Below, piece after piece: positions 37,604-49,147 of a DNA stretch of 49,147 nt; within the stretch, counting starts at the first letter, position 1, and every line of letters starts with the position of its first letter. The stretch comes from Azolla pinnata (taxonomy: Eukaryota; Streptophyta; Polypodiopsida; Salviniales; Salviniaceae), in assembly GCA_037176905.1 (NCBI GenBank), contig JBBBWG010029288.1, forward strand, positions 1 through 49,147. The letters are read 5' to 3'. The notes under the pieces are model-generated. The model saw nothing but the letters and a program-made list of their open reading frames with translations. It was not told the DNA's origin and searched no databases. Made by a program: the position numbers and the translations under genes.

Positions 37604-40600
37604 TCAATTCTTTGCTAAAAGAACAACGCAAGAGAATGACGCCATTCGGTATTTGTTCCCTGTCAAGCGGATATCGTCATCGTTGAAATCGTTTGGCGAT
37701 TGAGAACTTGTATCCACCTGCAAAACAAACAAATAGAACGTGCGCCAATTTAAAACCCTATTTGTGGTTTAGGGTTTATTTGTGGCTTAGGGTGGTTTTA
37801 CCATTGAATTGAGTCATACTGAAGTGAGCATATTGATGCCTCAATCGCAATGAGCGAGTCATAAAGTCGACATCACTTTTTTGTTACCAAAGCCTATCAA
37901 TATTGGCTCAAACAGTTCTACATTGCGACTCTAAGGCAAGGTGGACAAATAATGCTCAACAAACATGAGGACAATTCTACGTCTAAAATGTGGAACATTT
38001 GATCTTTCAAGGATAATCTTACACCTAAGTTACTGCTGTTATTGGATGATGTATCTATTCCCAACACACTGTTAAAAAAAACTCTTTGCAGGATGGTGAA
38101 ATTAACGCCTAAAACAAAGAACAGGGAAATTGAGAATATCATACGATACCCAAAGGCCCAAACCCTCATAGGGAATCTACTTGGCAGCAACTGTTAATGC
38201 TTACACAATGAGTCTTCTATAAAATCTTTACAACCAACGTCACTTCACATATTTTGAAAAGACTCGGAGAGGAAGAAGGTACATACCAAACAGTACCAAT
38301 ACTTTCCATTTGGAGGAGCAGGTATGATGGTATCAATCAAGAAGTCATGTGCATTAAATGCAACAAATATATCTCCCACTTCCTTATCCTTTGAATGAAG
38401 CCTGCAAGATAAGTTCAAGTCATTTAGGTTTACTTGCTGTGGTGCTTTTTCTCTTAAAACTCAGGAATTGATGCATTTAAAATTACAATTGCACATTCTA
38501 ATAAAAGAATTTGCTTCACAGTAGTTACACAACTCGTTTGACTTAGAGTGCAATGTTCTTTCCAAAACAACAAAAATGCCATCAGACACTACATAACCTT
38601 CTGCCAAACTATTTGATCAAAAACTAGACAAAAGAAATGAATTTGAACTCTTTACTAATCTAATGTAACTTGATAACAATCAAAGAAAGTTTAAACCTTG
38701 TAGATATCACATGTGCGTCAAGCAATCCCCCAATTCGATTATGGAAACTGAACAAAAACCAACTCACTATCATTACATTTCTCGTATTTTCCTTACCCCC
38801 ACTAAACCTAACGTATGTGTGCATTGCATGTACCTTCGATTTCATGGTTTTTGGAAACAATGGCAATACCATTCGCAGATGGCAATCATATTGACTGAAG
38901 GTGTTGGATTTCTCATATTACCAGGTGTTTCAATCAACTCTCAGACATTTCTGCCTTGCTTGGACAGCCTAAAGCCACCACCAGGTATGGCATAGTGAAA
39001 TTTGGGCTGTCTGTTGGAATTACTAGTTGGTGAAACAGTAGTTGAATGCTGTACCACAGCGACACTGAAGGATAACTGTAGATAGGAAGAATGTCAACGC
39101 GCCTAAAACAGAGAAGAGTCATGGCATGCCTAAGGTAATGGAAATGCTAAATTAGAGGAGCAGATCCACAGAAAGATAAAACAGTAGCATCAATGGCAAA
39201 TGGAGTGCAAACACTATAAGCAAATCTAGCAAAAGTCCAAATAAATGATAAAGTCTCAAACCAAATGGAAAAAAAAATTCCTGGGGACTAGCTCAGTTAT
39301 GAACTCGTATCAGACTTAGTTCAACCTAGCCCCAACAAACAATGGCAGAAATCATACTGTTGCAAGTGGACAAATGATTACAACATTCAAAATTTTCTGT
39401 CTGAGGATTTCTCTAGTCAAAAGCTATGTTAATGAGTCAAAAAACCAAGTATTTTCTGTATAGGAAGACTTTCATTTTCTGGATGGGATGAGCCAGAAGT
39501 AATATAAAGAATGTAGATGCTAGAATATCCATCTTTTTCTCATTCCTGTGTGGAAAACATTTTTGTCCATCTCGGAAAGAAAAAGGGTGGGGGTGGTTTG
39601 TGGGAACATCAATAAAGGATTTTTTATAATTGATGGATTATATTTCTTTCCCCAAAATCAAGCTCTGGACTAAGTCATTTTATAATCCAAGTTCAACATC
39701 AACAGTTCTCAAATCACATCATGATGTAATCAATCAAATGATGAAGAGAAAATACTTACGTAAATGCAAGGAAGTGGCTTTCTGGATTATCCCAATTATC
39801 TTCATGCCAGGTCACATCCCCCTATAACACATTCCTAAATAAGCTTGAATTCACAAAATCAAATTGTTCTTTTGATGGTAAGAAGATACCTTTCTAAGAA
39901 AGCTGTCACGACCAAGGAGAGGATTGTTCTTGCGAAAGAAAATAAGCTTCCTAAAGAATCTGAAGTGACCATCGGCATTTTCATCTAACTGTCATATCAA
40001 AACTCATCAATATAATTGGACAATATGCAAGCAATGAATAATTATCCTTCTTATCTCTGCTCTACTTGATGAAACATGATACCATCAATGACATATCATT
40101 AATGATATATGATTCACAAAACATGTTCTTCCTATCACAAAATAATAATAAATAGAAATTTCTGCGGTGGGCACTCGATATAGTTACCCGGGAATAACCT
40201 CTACATGTTCATTCAACTCCTGATATTGGTTAGATTATGGTTTCAGCTAACTCTGCCCTCTCTTTGATACAAATAAATACTTACTGTACAGAGATGACAA
40301 CATGATGCCTAATTGCCTGTTAATGAGCAGTTTGCCCTCCTAGATGTGGATTCATGAGTCCAAATTCTCAAGGCGTGTTTAAGATTAGAGGGATTTTGAA
40401 CTGGTTAATCAATAATTGCTTTACTGTCCTCCATAAGTCCCTTGTCTAGAGAATGTTTGATTGCCTGATCCCAGTGTGTTCCAAAGCTCTGAAGAAAAAA
40501 AATTTAGGGGCGAAGAAGAGCAACAACATGCAGAAGAATGCACTATCTCTAAAGGAAAATATCGGGCAAAAGCAAGATCCAGAGTAGCTGCAGAAGTAGA

Positions 40601-43600
40601 GGGGTATTTATGGAAAAGCCAATAGAAAATCAGCTTAAGCTTCATGTGCATGTCCCAAGTTGCATGGCTAATCTCACCAGAAGTCAGATTATAAGTGATA
40701 AAAATAGAACTCTAAATAAAATTGCCATCTTTATGAAATTGAAGAGTTTTCTCTAATCAATGGAAAGGGTTTTGCTGTTTGTGCAAGTGAAGTATACCCA
40801 ATTGTTCATGTAATCTATTACTAGCTGAATTTTTTAAGAGAAAAATGGCAAAAGTGACATATAAAAGCTACACGATCTGAATCTCACAAAATTCAGTTGA
40901 AAGAAAAATTAATTTGTATCTATCACCAAGCAGGCTTAACAAACCTGCTTCCATTGAAAATGGTTCATGGCATTATCATGGCCATAACTATTGTTATTTC
41001 CATGCCTTGTGTGTGCATACTCATCACCCATAAGCATCATCGGTGTTCCCTGTGTAGTGAATGTGGACACCGTGAGTATATTATTTAATATTTGAAGTTT
41101 CCGAAGAAAACATGTACAGTACACCATAGTAATTGCTCAATTTATAACATATACCTGGGAAAGCATGAGTGCAACATGAAAGTTTTTCATCTGACGAGAG
41201 CGAATGGATATTATATTCCTGTCCGTAGTGTGACCTGGAAAGCGTCATATTCTACCTCATACCTATGGATTCAAGAGGTAAACATTTCTTTACGATTAAG
41301 CCTGAGGAGTATAAAGTCGGTCCATCACCTTCTACACCACAATTCCAGCTGAAATTATCATTGCTTCCGTCCATCCCTCCTTCACCATTAGCATCATTAT
41401 GCTGCAATTCAGCAGTTCAAACAGCATATAAGACCAATGGAAAAGAAAGTATCATAGATATCAAGAATAAATCTGCATAGCTCTATGAAACCAAGCAAAA
41501 GAAACCATCCAATACAGCTACACCTCTAAGCTCTCACCTTCTTATTATAGCTGACTAAGTCATATAAAGAAAATCCGTCATGAGCTATCACAAAATTTAT
41601 GCTGTGGAAGGGTCTCCGGTTGTTTACCTATTACAATATCATGATTAATGGATACTGTAATAATGCACACAGAATGTTTATGCAAATATGGCTTTTTATG
41701 TAACAAAAGACACGAACTTGATACAAATCAGCCGATCCACTCAATCGAGTTGCAAAAGATGGTTTCAGCCCATCATCCCCCTGCTCAATTTCAAAAATAA
41801 ATAATTAGACACATTACATACTCAAGCGGTGAACTGAGTGTGCAAGTTTTCATGTTCATTTGGTAACTTGGCATTGCTACCAATTCCTTTCTTGATGCAC
41901 ATCGCCATTAATTTACAATTGAATCCCTACATATTTATGATAAGGGCTATTACAGTATTAAATATTCACGAACAATACTAAAAAATCGTTGATACAATTG
42001 ACTATGGTCATAAGAACTGTATACCTGGATATAAACTACTCTGGATTCCTAAAATCAAACTTTGACCATGGATGTGTCAAAACAGTAATATCAAATAATT
42101 ACCCTTATGAATCGTCGAACATCATCACGATATTTTCCATTCCACTCTGCCCACCTGACAAACCATGAAACAAACCATGAGTTATGTTATGAAGGCATAT
42201 GATTCTCCTGTGCCTAATGCAACTCACTTGTCCCAATTAGGAAAGCTTCCCACTTGATAAAGTCCTCCGCAGTCCCATGGTTCTGCTATCAATTTACACT
42301 TAGAAAAAGCAGGATCCTTGCTAATAGCCTGTCGATGTGTAGGTAAATTCATCCAGGATGATTTAGTTCAGTTCTTTTACATAGGTAAAGCAATAATGAT
42401 GCATAATTCAACCCTTTTACGCCAGAATATAAAATATACCCGAATAAGAGGAGGGGAATCAAGTGGCTTCCCATCAACATCTCTACAGAGTGCACTTGCT
42501 AGATCAAAGCGGAAGCCATCAACATGGTATTCTTCCACCCTAATTAATTTAGAGAACAATGAGAAAAGGAGGGATTTGGGGATTGGATGCGGCATGTAAA
42601 CAGATAAATAAATTAGAATTGGAAGCATCCAACAACATGGTCAACAATTTTCATGCACAAACCAAATTTATCATACTTACGAAATCACCACACATAGAGA
42701 TACATGTGCGTCCATAATGATACGGAAGCTAATGTCTACTACTTTTAATCTCATCCATTTCCATACCTTCTAGTACTGTATTTGTTTATTATAAACACTA
42801 TTACCGCAAGAAAAATAGATTTTTGAAAGATGCTCCACATGTGAACAAGGTAAAGCTTTGAAAGAAAACATCAAGTTCAAATAGAATAAAATACTACGGT
42901 GATCAATTTCACTTAATGTACAGCCACCAATCATAGACAGATGAATGCACTTCAAGGATGGGCAAAGGGAACAGAAGGTAATAAAATAATTGCATCATGG
43001 CCTAAAGGAGACAAAAACGAGCACAACAGAATGGGATGTTCAAACTGACTTTCCTTTGCAACCATGTCCCAGCACAAAATGATTTCCCTTTGCTAGGAAC
43101 CGGGTTCTCACCAATGCTTCAGGCTTTCCATAATCAGCTCCAGTACAATGGGGTGATTGCAGTTAAAGCTGTTTCCTATTGAAAATAACAAATAAGAGTA
43201 AGAGTCTTACTATTTTCTAAACGACTCTGCCTCAAAAAATGCTACAATCATACCGCATCCAGAGAAATTTCTCAATTGTACATAGCTTGATGTGTCTACC
43301 ATGTAATATGTCTGCCACAAATAAAGAAAACGACATAGTTCGAAACTAAATAGAATGGTTGAGTTTATTTATGATCAACCAGCCTTCAGTTCAAAATAGA
43401 TGCTCCACCCAGCTCGACAAATTAAGACAGCAACATTGTTAAAAATTAAATAGAATGGTTGGGTTTATTTCTGATCAATCAGCCTCTTTGCGAAAAATGG
43501 ATGTTTACCCCAGCCCAAAATGTTTTCTAACACGATACTCCTGTAATCCTTTTGGTAAATATAATCTAATGTAGATTGCAGCAGCACATGAGTGAGTACC

Positions 43601-46600
43601 CTACTCAGTTGCACATAGATAAAACAAAGTTCAGAAAATACACATGCTCAATTATATTTATGATATTCCATAATACAAAATCAATAGCACAATCACACAA
43701 ATATGATGTCGTGTCACAACCAAACATTATGATGGAACCTTACAAGGTTGTCTATGCCTCGAAAAGAAGTTGTGTATGGAAATTCGTCATCTGCCTCATT
43801 GGTGTGATTGTAAACAACATCCAAAATTACCTACAGCTCACAGGCCAAGCACAATATTGAGTTTTTTATTCACAACTCATTGAAAACCACTATATAGATT
43901 ACAATACAGCGTGAAAACTTCATCATACCTCAATCCCAGCTTGATGAAGTGCTCTAACCATTTTTTTGAACTCCAAAGATGCTGCAATAGGGCCCCCTCC
44001 ACTACTTGCATATCTAGTCATTGGAGCAAAGAAATTTATAGTAGAATACCCCCATGTATTAATCTGGAAAAGAATAAATATGAAGCCCAAAACATCCCTT
44101 AGAATTTCAGTGCTTGCATGCATTGGGAATGGGTGAAAATCATGCAGTGAAAATTCATGCCACTTATAATACTCAAAACAGTATTATGAGTGCCCTTCAA
44201 GGGGATAATTGCATAAAATGATAGCACAAAATATCACAAAAGCACTGTATAAAAGGGTATAAGGTTGCAACCAATACCCTACTCAAGTAAATGGTGTACT
44301 TCAGTCTTACTAATGGCGAATAAAAAATACTGAGGTCCTGCGACATACCAAATTTGGTATTTCATTTCCACCTATTCCAGCCAAGTTTTTTAATGTTGCA
44401 ACATATCAAATGGTACCTCAGAAACTACTTGTGTTGGAAATGAAGTCATGTTAATCCCAGCTGGGAATGTTAAATCTTGACGTGGTCATTAATGGCTGTG
44501 AGTATCTTCCGCATATATGGATGACATAGATCCCCAGTACAGAGATCACCTAAAATCTAATATATTGTTACCTAATATTCTCCTTACAAAGATCCATGTT
44601 CTACTCAATGTATATGCATGTCAAAAACCAGGTCGTTATAGCAAACAAGAAAATCTACTATCCTCCATTGTTTGAGAATGGTTTGAAAAACTTTTTTTCT
44701 TTCAAGTCCATTGTGGTGATAACACATATAATCATTACAAACCAGTGTGGATTCTCAATTTTGAGAACTGCTCATTTGACTATTCTACTATCATAATACT
44801 GAGCATGTTTGAGGACCATATTAAACTATGATGTGACTTAAGTAGAGGAACAGCATAGCGATTCCTGACGCCTTCAAATTAGATGAAAAGAGAGAAATAT
44901 TCATAGCTGTATAAAATTCTATGGTCACCTTTCTAGTTATGAGATAAGTGAAGTAGTTTTCTTTAACGAGTTGAAGAAGATATTACCATGTGATCACGGG
45001 GATTCGGCCGCCTTTGGAATTCAAATTCGTCAAACTCAAACACAGGCAATAGCTCCACAGCATTTACTCCCAACTCGACAAGATGTGGAATCTAGCATCG
45101 GCCTTGGCATACTTAATTATCATGCAGAGATTTCTGAATACACAATATTGGTTGATTCATTTCTAGATAGTACCTTTTCTATAAGTCCCAAATATGTTCC
45201 ACGAAGTTCTGGAGAAACACCAGAAGATTCATCTGCTGTAAATGCTCTTACGTTCATCTCATAAATAACTAAATCGTTCTGTCAAAAAGGAAACGAAATA
45301 ATCTCTTCATAGATATATACCTGATAAAATAAGAATGTTAAATAATCAAAAAAATATCTACAAAAACATAAGATCTTAAGAACACCTCTTTTATTCGGGC
45401 TCTATCATTGTCATCACCCCAGTCAAATTGGAGCGTAAAGTCGTATGTTCCAAGAAAGCTGGAATTCTTTTCATTTTTATCACCAAAAATGCGACGACCT
45501 TCAATTAGCTTTGCATATGGATCGAGAAGAATTAAGTTATTGTCAAATCTATGACCACTTTCCCATCCTTGAGGCCCATCAACACGATAACCATACTTAA
45601 CTCCGGCCAATGGAAGTCCCTAGTAAAATTGGAGACAAAAGTGGGCCGATCTCAAAAATATATTTTAATAATAACAATTTATTACCAAACTTGAAACATT
45701 TTGGCCAGTGATGATATTTGTGTCATAAGTGTACAGGACTGTTGATCCATAATAGCTTACTAAAGCATCATATGCTGGCAGAAGAGCACAGAAATAAACT
45801 CTATGAAATCTAGGATAGCAAAGAAGCGGACAATGAGGTAATGCCACATCACACGAGAACTCCATTGTAAAAATGTAGTAAGAAGGTGGAGTGTTCAAGA
45901 AAAAACAGCTGTTGTAATTGTAAAATCGCATCTAATGTATAACATGATTGCAAGAAAAACGTTTGTTGAAAACAAGAACTGTATATAAGCCTGTGTAACT
46001 ATCATGTGTCAGCTAGACGAAGAATGTCATTCAAAATCAACCTCCTACACAGAGAAAATGGCATGAAGTACAGAGCAGGTATAGACTTCAATTTGGTTCA
46101 CAGAGCACATTAAAAAATGAGTGCATCTACGTATGTCTTCAGAAAGGAGAGAAAACAAATCTGAAATTCATAGGTTATGAATATTCCAATTTTCTGAAGT
46201 ACCGTCAACATGTTGCTCATCTACTAAATAAAGTGGTACTGTTCAGGCTTTTTTAAAGCTATACATACCTCAATGCAGACATGCCATATGTTGTTTGTCT
46301 TGTTAGTTGATGGACTCAGCACAATCTCAGTCTCCCACTCTGATCCATCAAGCAACAAAAATCTGGTTGAAGTTAAGAAGATTTTATAAGAGGCTAGAAT
46401 GCATAACAAAAACTGAGCGTCACAGTTGCCAGAATCATCATTAATTCGTAGGTTTTTTTAATTATGATTCATTGTGTATCAAAATTCAAACTGATAGATA
46501 ACACATATTGTAGTTGTGATTGTCCCCATGGACGGTATACCATGTAGATTGAAATGCAGCTACCAGATAAGTCATATCACATAGAACAGAGATTACATGC

Positions 46601-48737
46601 TGTATACACAGACTTCAGTTGGATGAAATGCTGTGGAGAAAAAGGTATACTCATTAGAGGCTCAAGTCGCAGCTGGAATAGGGTCCAAAGATGGCTATCG
46701 AGTAGATAAAAATCACGTTACCAAAATGAATCTATAGGCAGTTTACAAATAGCATATGTATCTTCTGTTGTAGAAAATTAGTTTATCTGTATGAGGCAAT
46801 GCTGAGTCATATTGCTTGAATCACCATCAAGGTAAAGGCTTCTCGAAGTAAATAAACATCTAATAATACTACATTAAGAGAACCATAAGTTCAGACTACA
46901 TTCGTTACCTCATCCTACAAGGAAAAACAAAATCTATGAAGAGATAAAAGACTTATTTGTCCACGAAATGATTTTTAGCTATAATATCCCACATTACTAG
47001 AGATAGATATCATAAGGTGCTATAAGAACTCATCATCAATTTGAATCTGTAACTTCCAAAAAAAAGACTTGCTTGATTAATTTATATTCACTGAGCCACC
47101 AGCAACATGATGATACAGTAACATACATAAATATCCAATCAAATTGTATCAGATTCTGAATACATGACATACATAGAAGCGTCGTTCATTCACAGACTAA
47201 CGTAATTAATAAACCTCGGTCTATGATATTCCTGCAGAAATAAAGAATCTCAAACAATTCATCCATTCACAATAACTGTTTTTGACTACAACATCACTGC
47301 ATTTATAACGAACAATCTTCTCTAGAGAAAACGATCATCCAGTTATATTTTCATATGAAATAGGACTAAAAGCAAGGAGGATACAAAATGGAATGCTCAT
47401 AATGAGATGAAATGTATGTCATAAGATACTTACAAACAAAGGGTAACACCCGTTGCATGAGCTGAAAAGAGGGCAAAATTAACACCATTGGTAAGAACAG
47501 ATGGACCAAGAGGTGAAGCTTGACCAGAGGAGATGTTGAATGGATGGCCGGTTGGCTCAGAAATCTGAAACAAATTAAACTCGCAAGAGATCCGACAATG
47601 TAATACCCCACAAAGGAATGATTTTTTCATTTTTTTGGTTAAAAGCGCTTATACCTGGCTAGATCCTTCGTCATCAGTTTCCATGAAACTTTCCACTGAA
47701 GAGTCTGGATGTGTTTCAAGCTTGGAGGCACTTAATACCTGCTCAAAATCATGAGAATGAGACGATCTCTAGCATTAAAAATGCATCAGCATGATGCAAA
47801 TCGATGAGAAGAGAAGCTTAATAGTCATTAATTAGCATAATCATGAACGAAACATACTGCTCAATACCATAAAACATCAGCAGAACTGCTTAAAAGAGAC
47901 AGCATCGTGAAAGAATATATTGTTTTCCAACGAATTTTTTACCAAGCTTTGAGGTTTCCGATGAGGTGAAAGACTCCATGTGTGATTTGAAAGCTTCCTT
48001 TGAAGCAAAGGCTCCTGATAACTGTTACGCAATAGAAAAAAGGATTTTCAAGGTTATTGCAGTCACCGTCTTTGCACAAGTAGCATCACACAGCCAGTCA
48101 TACATACAATGCTAACATGATGAGAGGAGTTGCGAAATGGAATGTGAACTATCAGAATAGAGAGAATTTCCAAGGTCATCACACTCACCGTCTTCACACA
48201 AGTACGATCAAGAAAGGAATGGAAGCTCCGGAGAGGACAAAGGAATACAACTGGTCATTCATTCATGCACTGCTAGTATGATGGAAGGCATCGAGAAACG
48301 GAATGTATAGTACAGCAAAACGCACGGGGTGCAGACCAAAGAGAATTTCCAGGGCCATCACAATCATCATCATCACACTGAATACGACCAAGAAAGGAAT
48401 GGAAGCACAAAGGGAAGCAGCCAGCCGTCGTACATGAAACGTTAGCACGATACCAAGTCCATAATTTCGGAAACGGAATGCGCATACTAGAGCAAAACGC
48501 GTGATCGAAAAGGAACAGGCAGAGATTTGGTATCCGAAATTATGGAAGGCCATGCAAGGAACAGGAGCTGGAATCCGGACATGATCGAAGGCGAGCGTGG
48601 AATCATTACCTGAAGAGGAGGGAGCTGGGGAAGGATCCATGGATCTTGGAGCATGGAGCGAGGCTGCGGCTACTGCTGCAACTGCTGCGGATCAGAGAAG
48701 CGGGATGGGGATGGATCGCGTGCAGATGAAGCTTCAT
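37604..48737 (-). CDS. ISA3: Isoamylase-type starch debranching enzyme ISA3, 24 exons
   Basis: ISA3 hydrolyses alpha-1,6 branches of starch in plastids. Exons on the minus strand: 48737-48610, 48021-47943, 47738-47655, 47564-47434, 46362-46269, 45619-45386, 45278-45174, 45091-44987, 44063-43929, 43830-43744, 43311-43254, 43175-43112, 42539-42440, 42328-42228, 42154-42103, 41780-41718, 41627-41538, 41401-41329, 41234-41155, 41049-40945, 39988-39890, 39821-39760, 38401-38287, 37717-37604. They total 785 residues, near the usual size. The basic, Ser-rich N terminus looks like a transit peptide. A CBM48-type domain ([20 protein letters not shown]) precedes the GH13 barrel. Motifs are DVVYNHT (369-375), GFRFD with nucleophile Asp447, AEPWD with acid/base Glu484, and AHD with Asp557. 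ISA3-like blocks such as [18 protein letters not shown] separate it from ISA1. An alternative ATG at 48640 is out of phase with exon 2. Confidence 0.95.
43343..43485. repeat. Duplicated segment of about 42 bp in an ISA3 intron
   Basis: AAACTAAATAGAATGGTTGAGTTTATTTATGATCAACC begins at 43343, and a near copy with AAATTAAATAGAATGGTTGG begins at 43443, 100 bases later. Both lie in the intron 43312-43743, and no exon is affected. Confidence 0.75.
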
Positions 48738-48741
48738 GGAT

Positions 48742-48776
48742 ATGGATTCGATCGATCGATCGATCGATCGATCGAA
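48742..48776. repeat. (GATC)n array in the ISA3 leader or promoter
   Basis: Eight tandem GATC/ATCG tetramers start a few bases upstream of the ISA3 start codon. They are followed by ATTCGATTCGATTCGATCCG (about 48787-48812) and GGATGGATGGATGG. The tract reads open on the minus strand as Ser-Ile-Asp-Arg repeats, but it lies 5' of the chosen ATG and is treated as untranslated. Confidence 0.75.
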
Positions 48777-48869
48777 GGAGAAGGGATGGATTCGATTCGA
48801 TTCGATCCGATCGATCGACGACGGGATGGAAATGGATGGATGGATCGGAACGTAGAGAGAGGAAGTAAG

Positions 48870-49147
48870 ATTTTTATGAGATTTTTGTGTGTAAAATAAA
48901 AACCGAGAACATGAGACTTTGATGCGATCTTTCTGTTCTGTTTTATGCGAGAAACATGAGATTGTTTTAGGCGATTTTAATCGAACTAAGAGCACAAGAC
49001 TTTTATGCGATTGTTTGATCGTTGCAATGGATTTTGTTCTCCATTGAGGGAGATCGGAATAAAACTCGGCAGATGTTTTTGCATGCGGAGAACATGAGAT
49101 GTCTAAGAATATGAGACTTTGATGCGATTTGTTTTTGTTACAATGGA
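48870..49147. other. Upstream flank of ISA3 with a degenerate AACATGAGA...ATGCGAT repeat
   Basis: AACATGAGA recurs near 48910, 48953 and 49090, with variant forms between them (AGCACAAGACTTTTATGCGA, AATATGAGACTTTGATGCGA). Most copies are followed by ACTTTGATGCGATTT or TTTTATGCGATT. It looks like a loose minisatellite running off the end of the window. No gene was recognised. Confidence 0.55.

Noticed and set aside
48263..48640. Alternative ISA3 start at 48640 with a 125-codon open frame
   Set aside because: That frame leaves exon 1 in phase 1, which reads into a stop after exon 2. The ATG at 48737 gives phase 2 and a continuous protein with a transit-peptide-like N terminus.

Overview
The window is nuclear DNA of a land plant, most likely a flowering plant. 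It holds five intron-rich protein genes of standard plant families, long AT-rich introns and intergenic DNA, Arabidopsis-type telomere heptamers (TTTAGGG/CCCTAAA) and abundant microsatellites. Four genes have ordinary base composition, while the dioxygenase exons are strongly GC-rich. Such mixed composition is common in monocots and some early-diverging angiosperms, but I cannot name the species. I rebuilt every gene by hand from reading frame, splice sites and similarity to family members recalled from memory; no database search was run.

Layout. 1-2.6 kb: no clear gene, one weak protein-like remnant. 2.7-3.8 kb: a degenerate minisatellite of telobox units ending in a perfect telomeric hairpin, directly upstream of BMS1. 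3.96-11.9 kb (+): BMS1, a nucleolar GTPase of 40S ribosome assembly, 17 exons, with an apparent U12-type AT-AC intron. 13.1-15.3 kb: several tandem-repeat families; the last repeat unit supplies the start codon of the next gene. 15.3-20.9 kb (+): a SURP plus CCCH zinc-finger RNA-processing protein, 4 exons. 22.5-26.8 kb (-): a 2-oxoglutarate/Fe(II) dioxygenase resembling the jasmonate-induced oxygenases, 4 exons, with telomeric arrays and SINE-like heads in intron 1 and a GC splice donor. 27.4 kb: a 100-base assembly gap flanked by duplicated sequence. 27.9-30.1 kb: an ACAC/CATA satellite carrying two inverted copies of a poly(A) retroposon. 30.9-35.3 kb (+): a subgroup-III-like calcium-dependent protein kinase, 8 exons. 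37.6-48.7 kb (-): isoamylase ISA3, a plastid starch-debranching enzyme, 24 exons.

The five genes do not form a pathway or cluster; they cover ribosome biogenesis, RNA processing, probable hormone catabolism, calcium signalling and starch breakdown. The common thread is non-coding: telomere-type ACCCTAA/TTAGGGT motifs recur upstream of, inside introns of, or even inside the coding repeats of these genes. I found no convincing new enzymatic or defence system. The best second-look items are the U12 intron, the telobox minisatellites, the repeat-derived start of the SURP/CCCH gene, the degenerate N-lobe EF hands of the kinase and the gap-flanking duplication.
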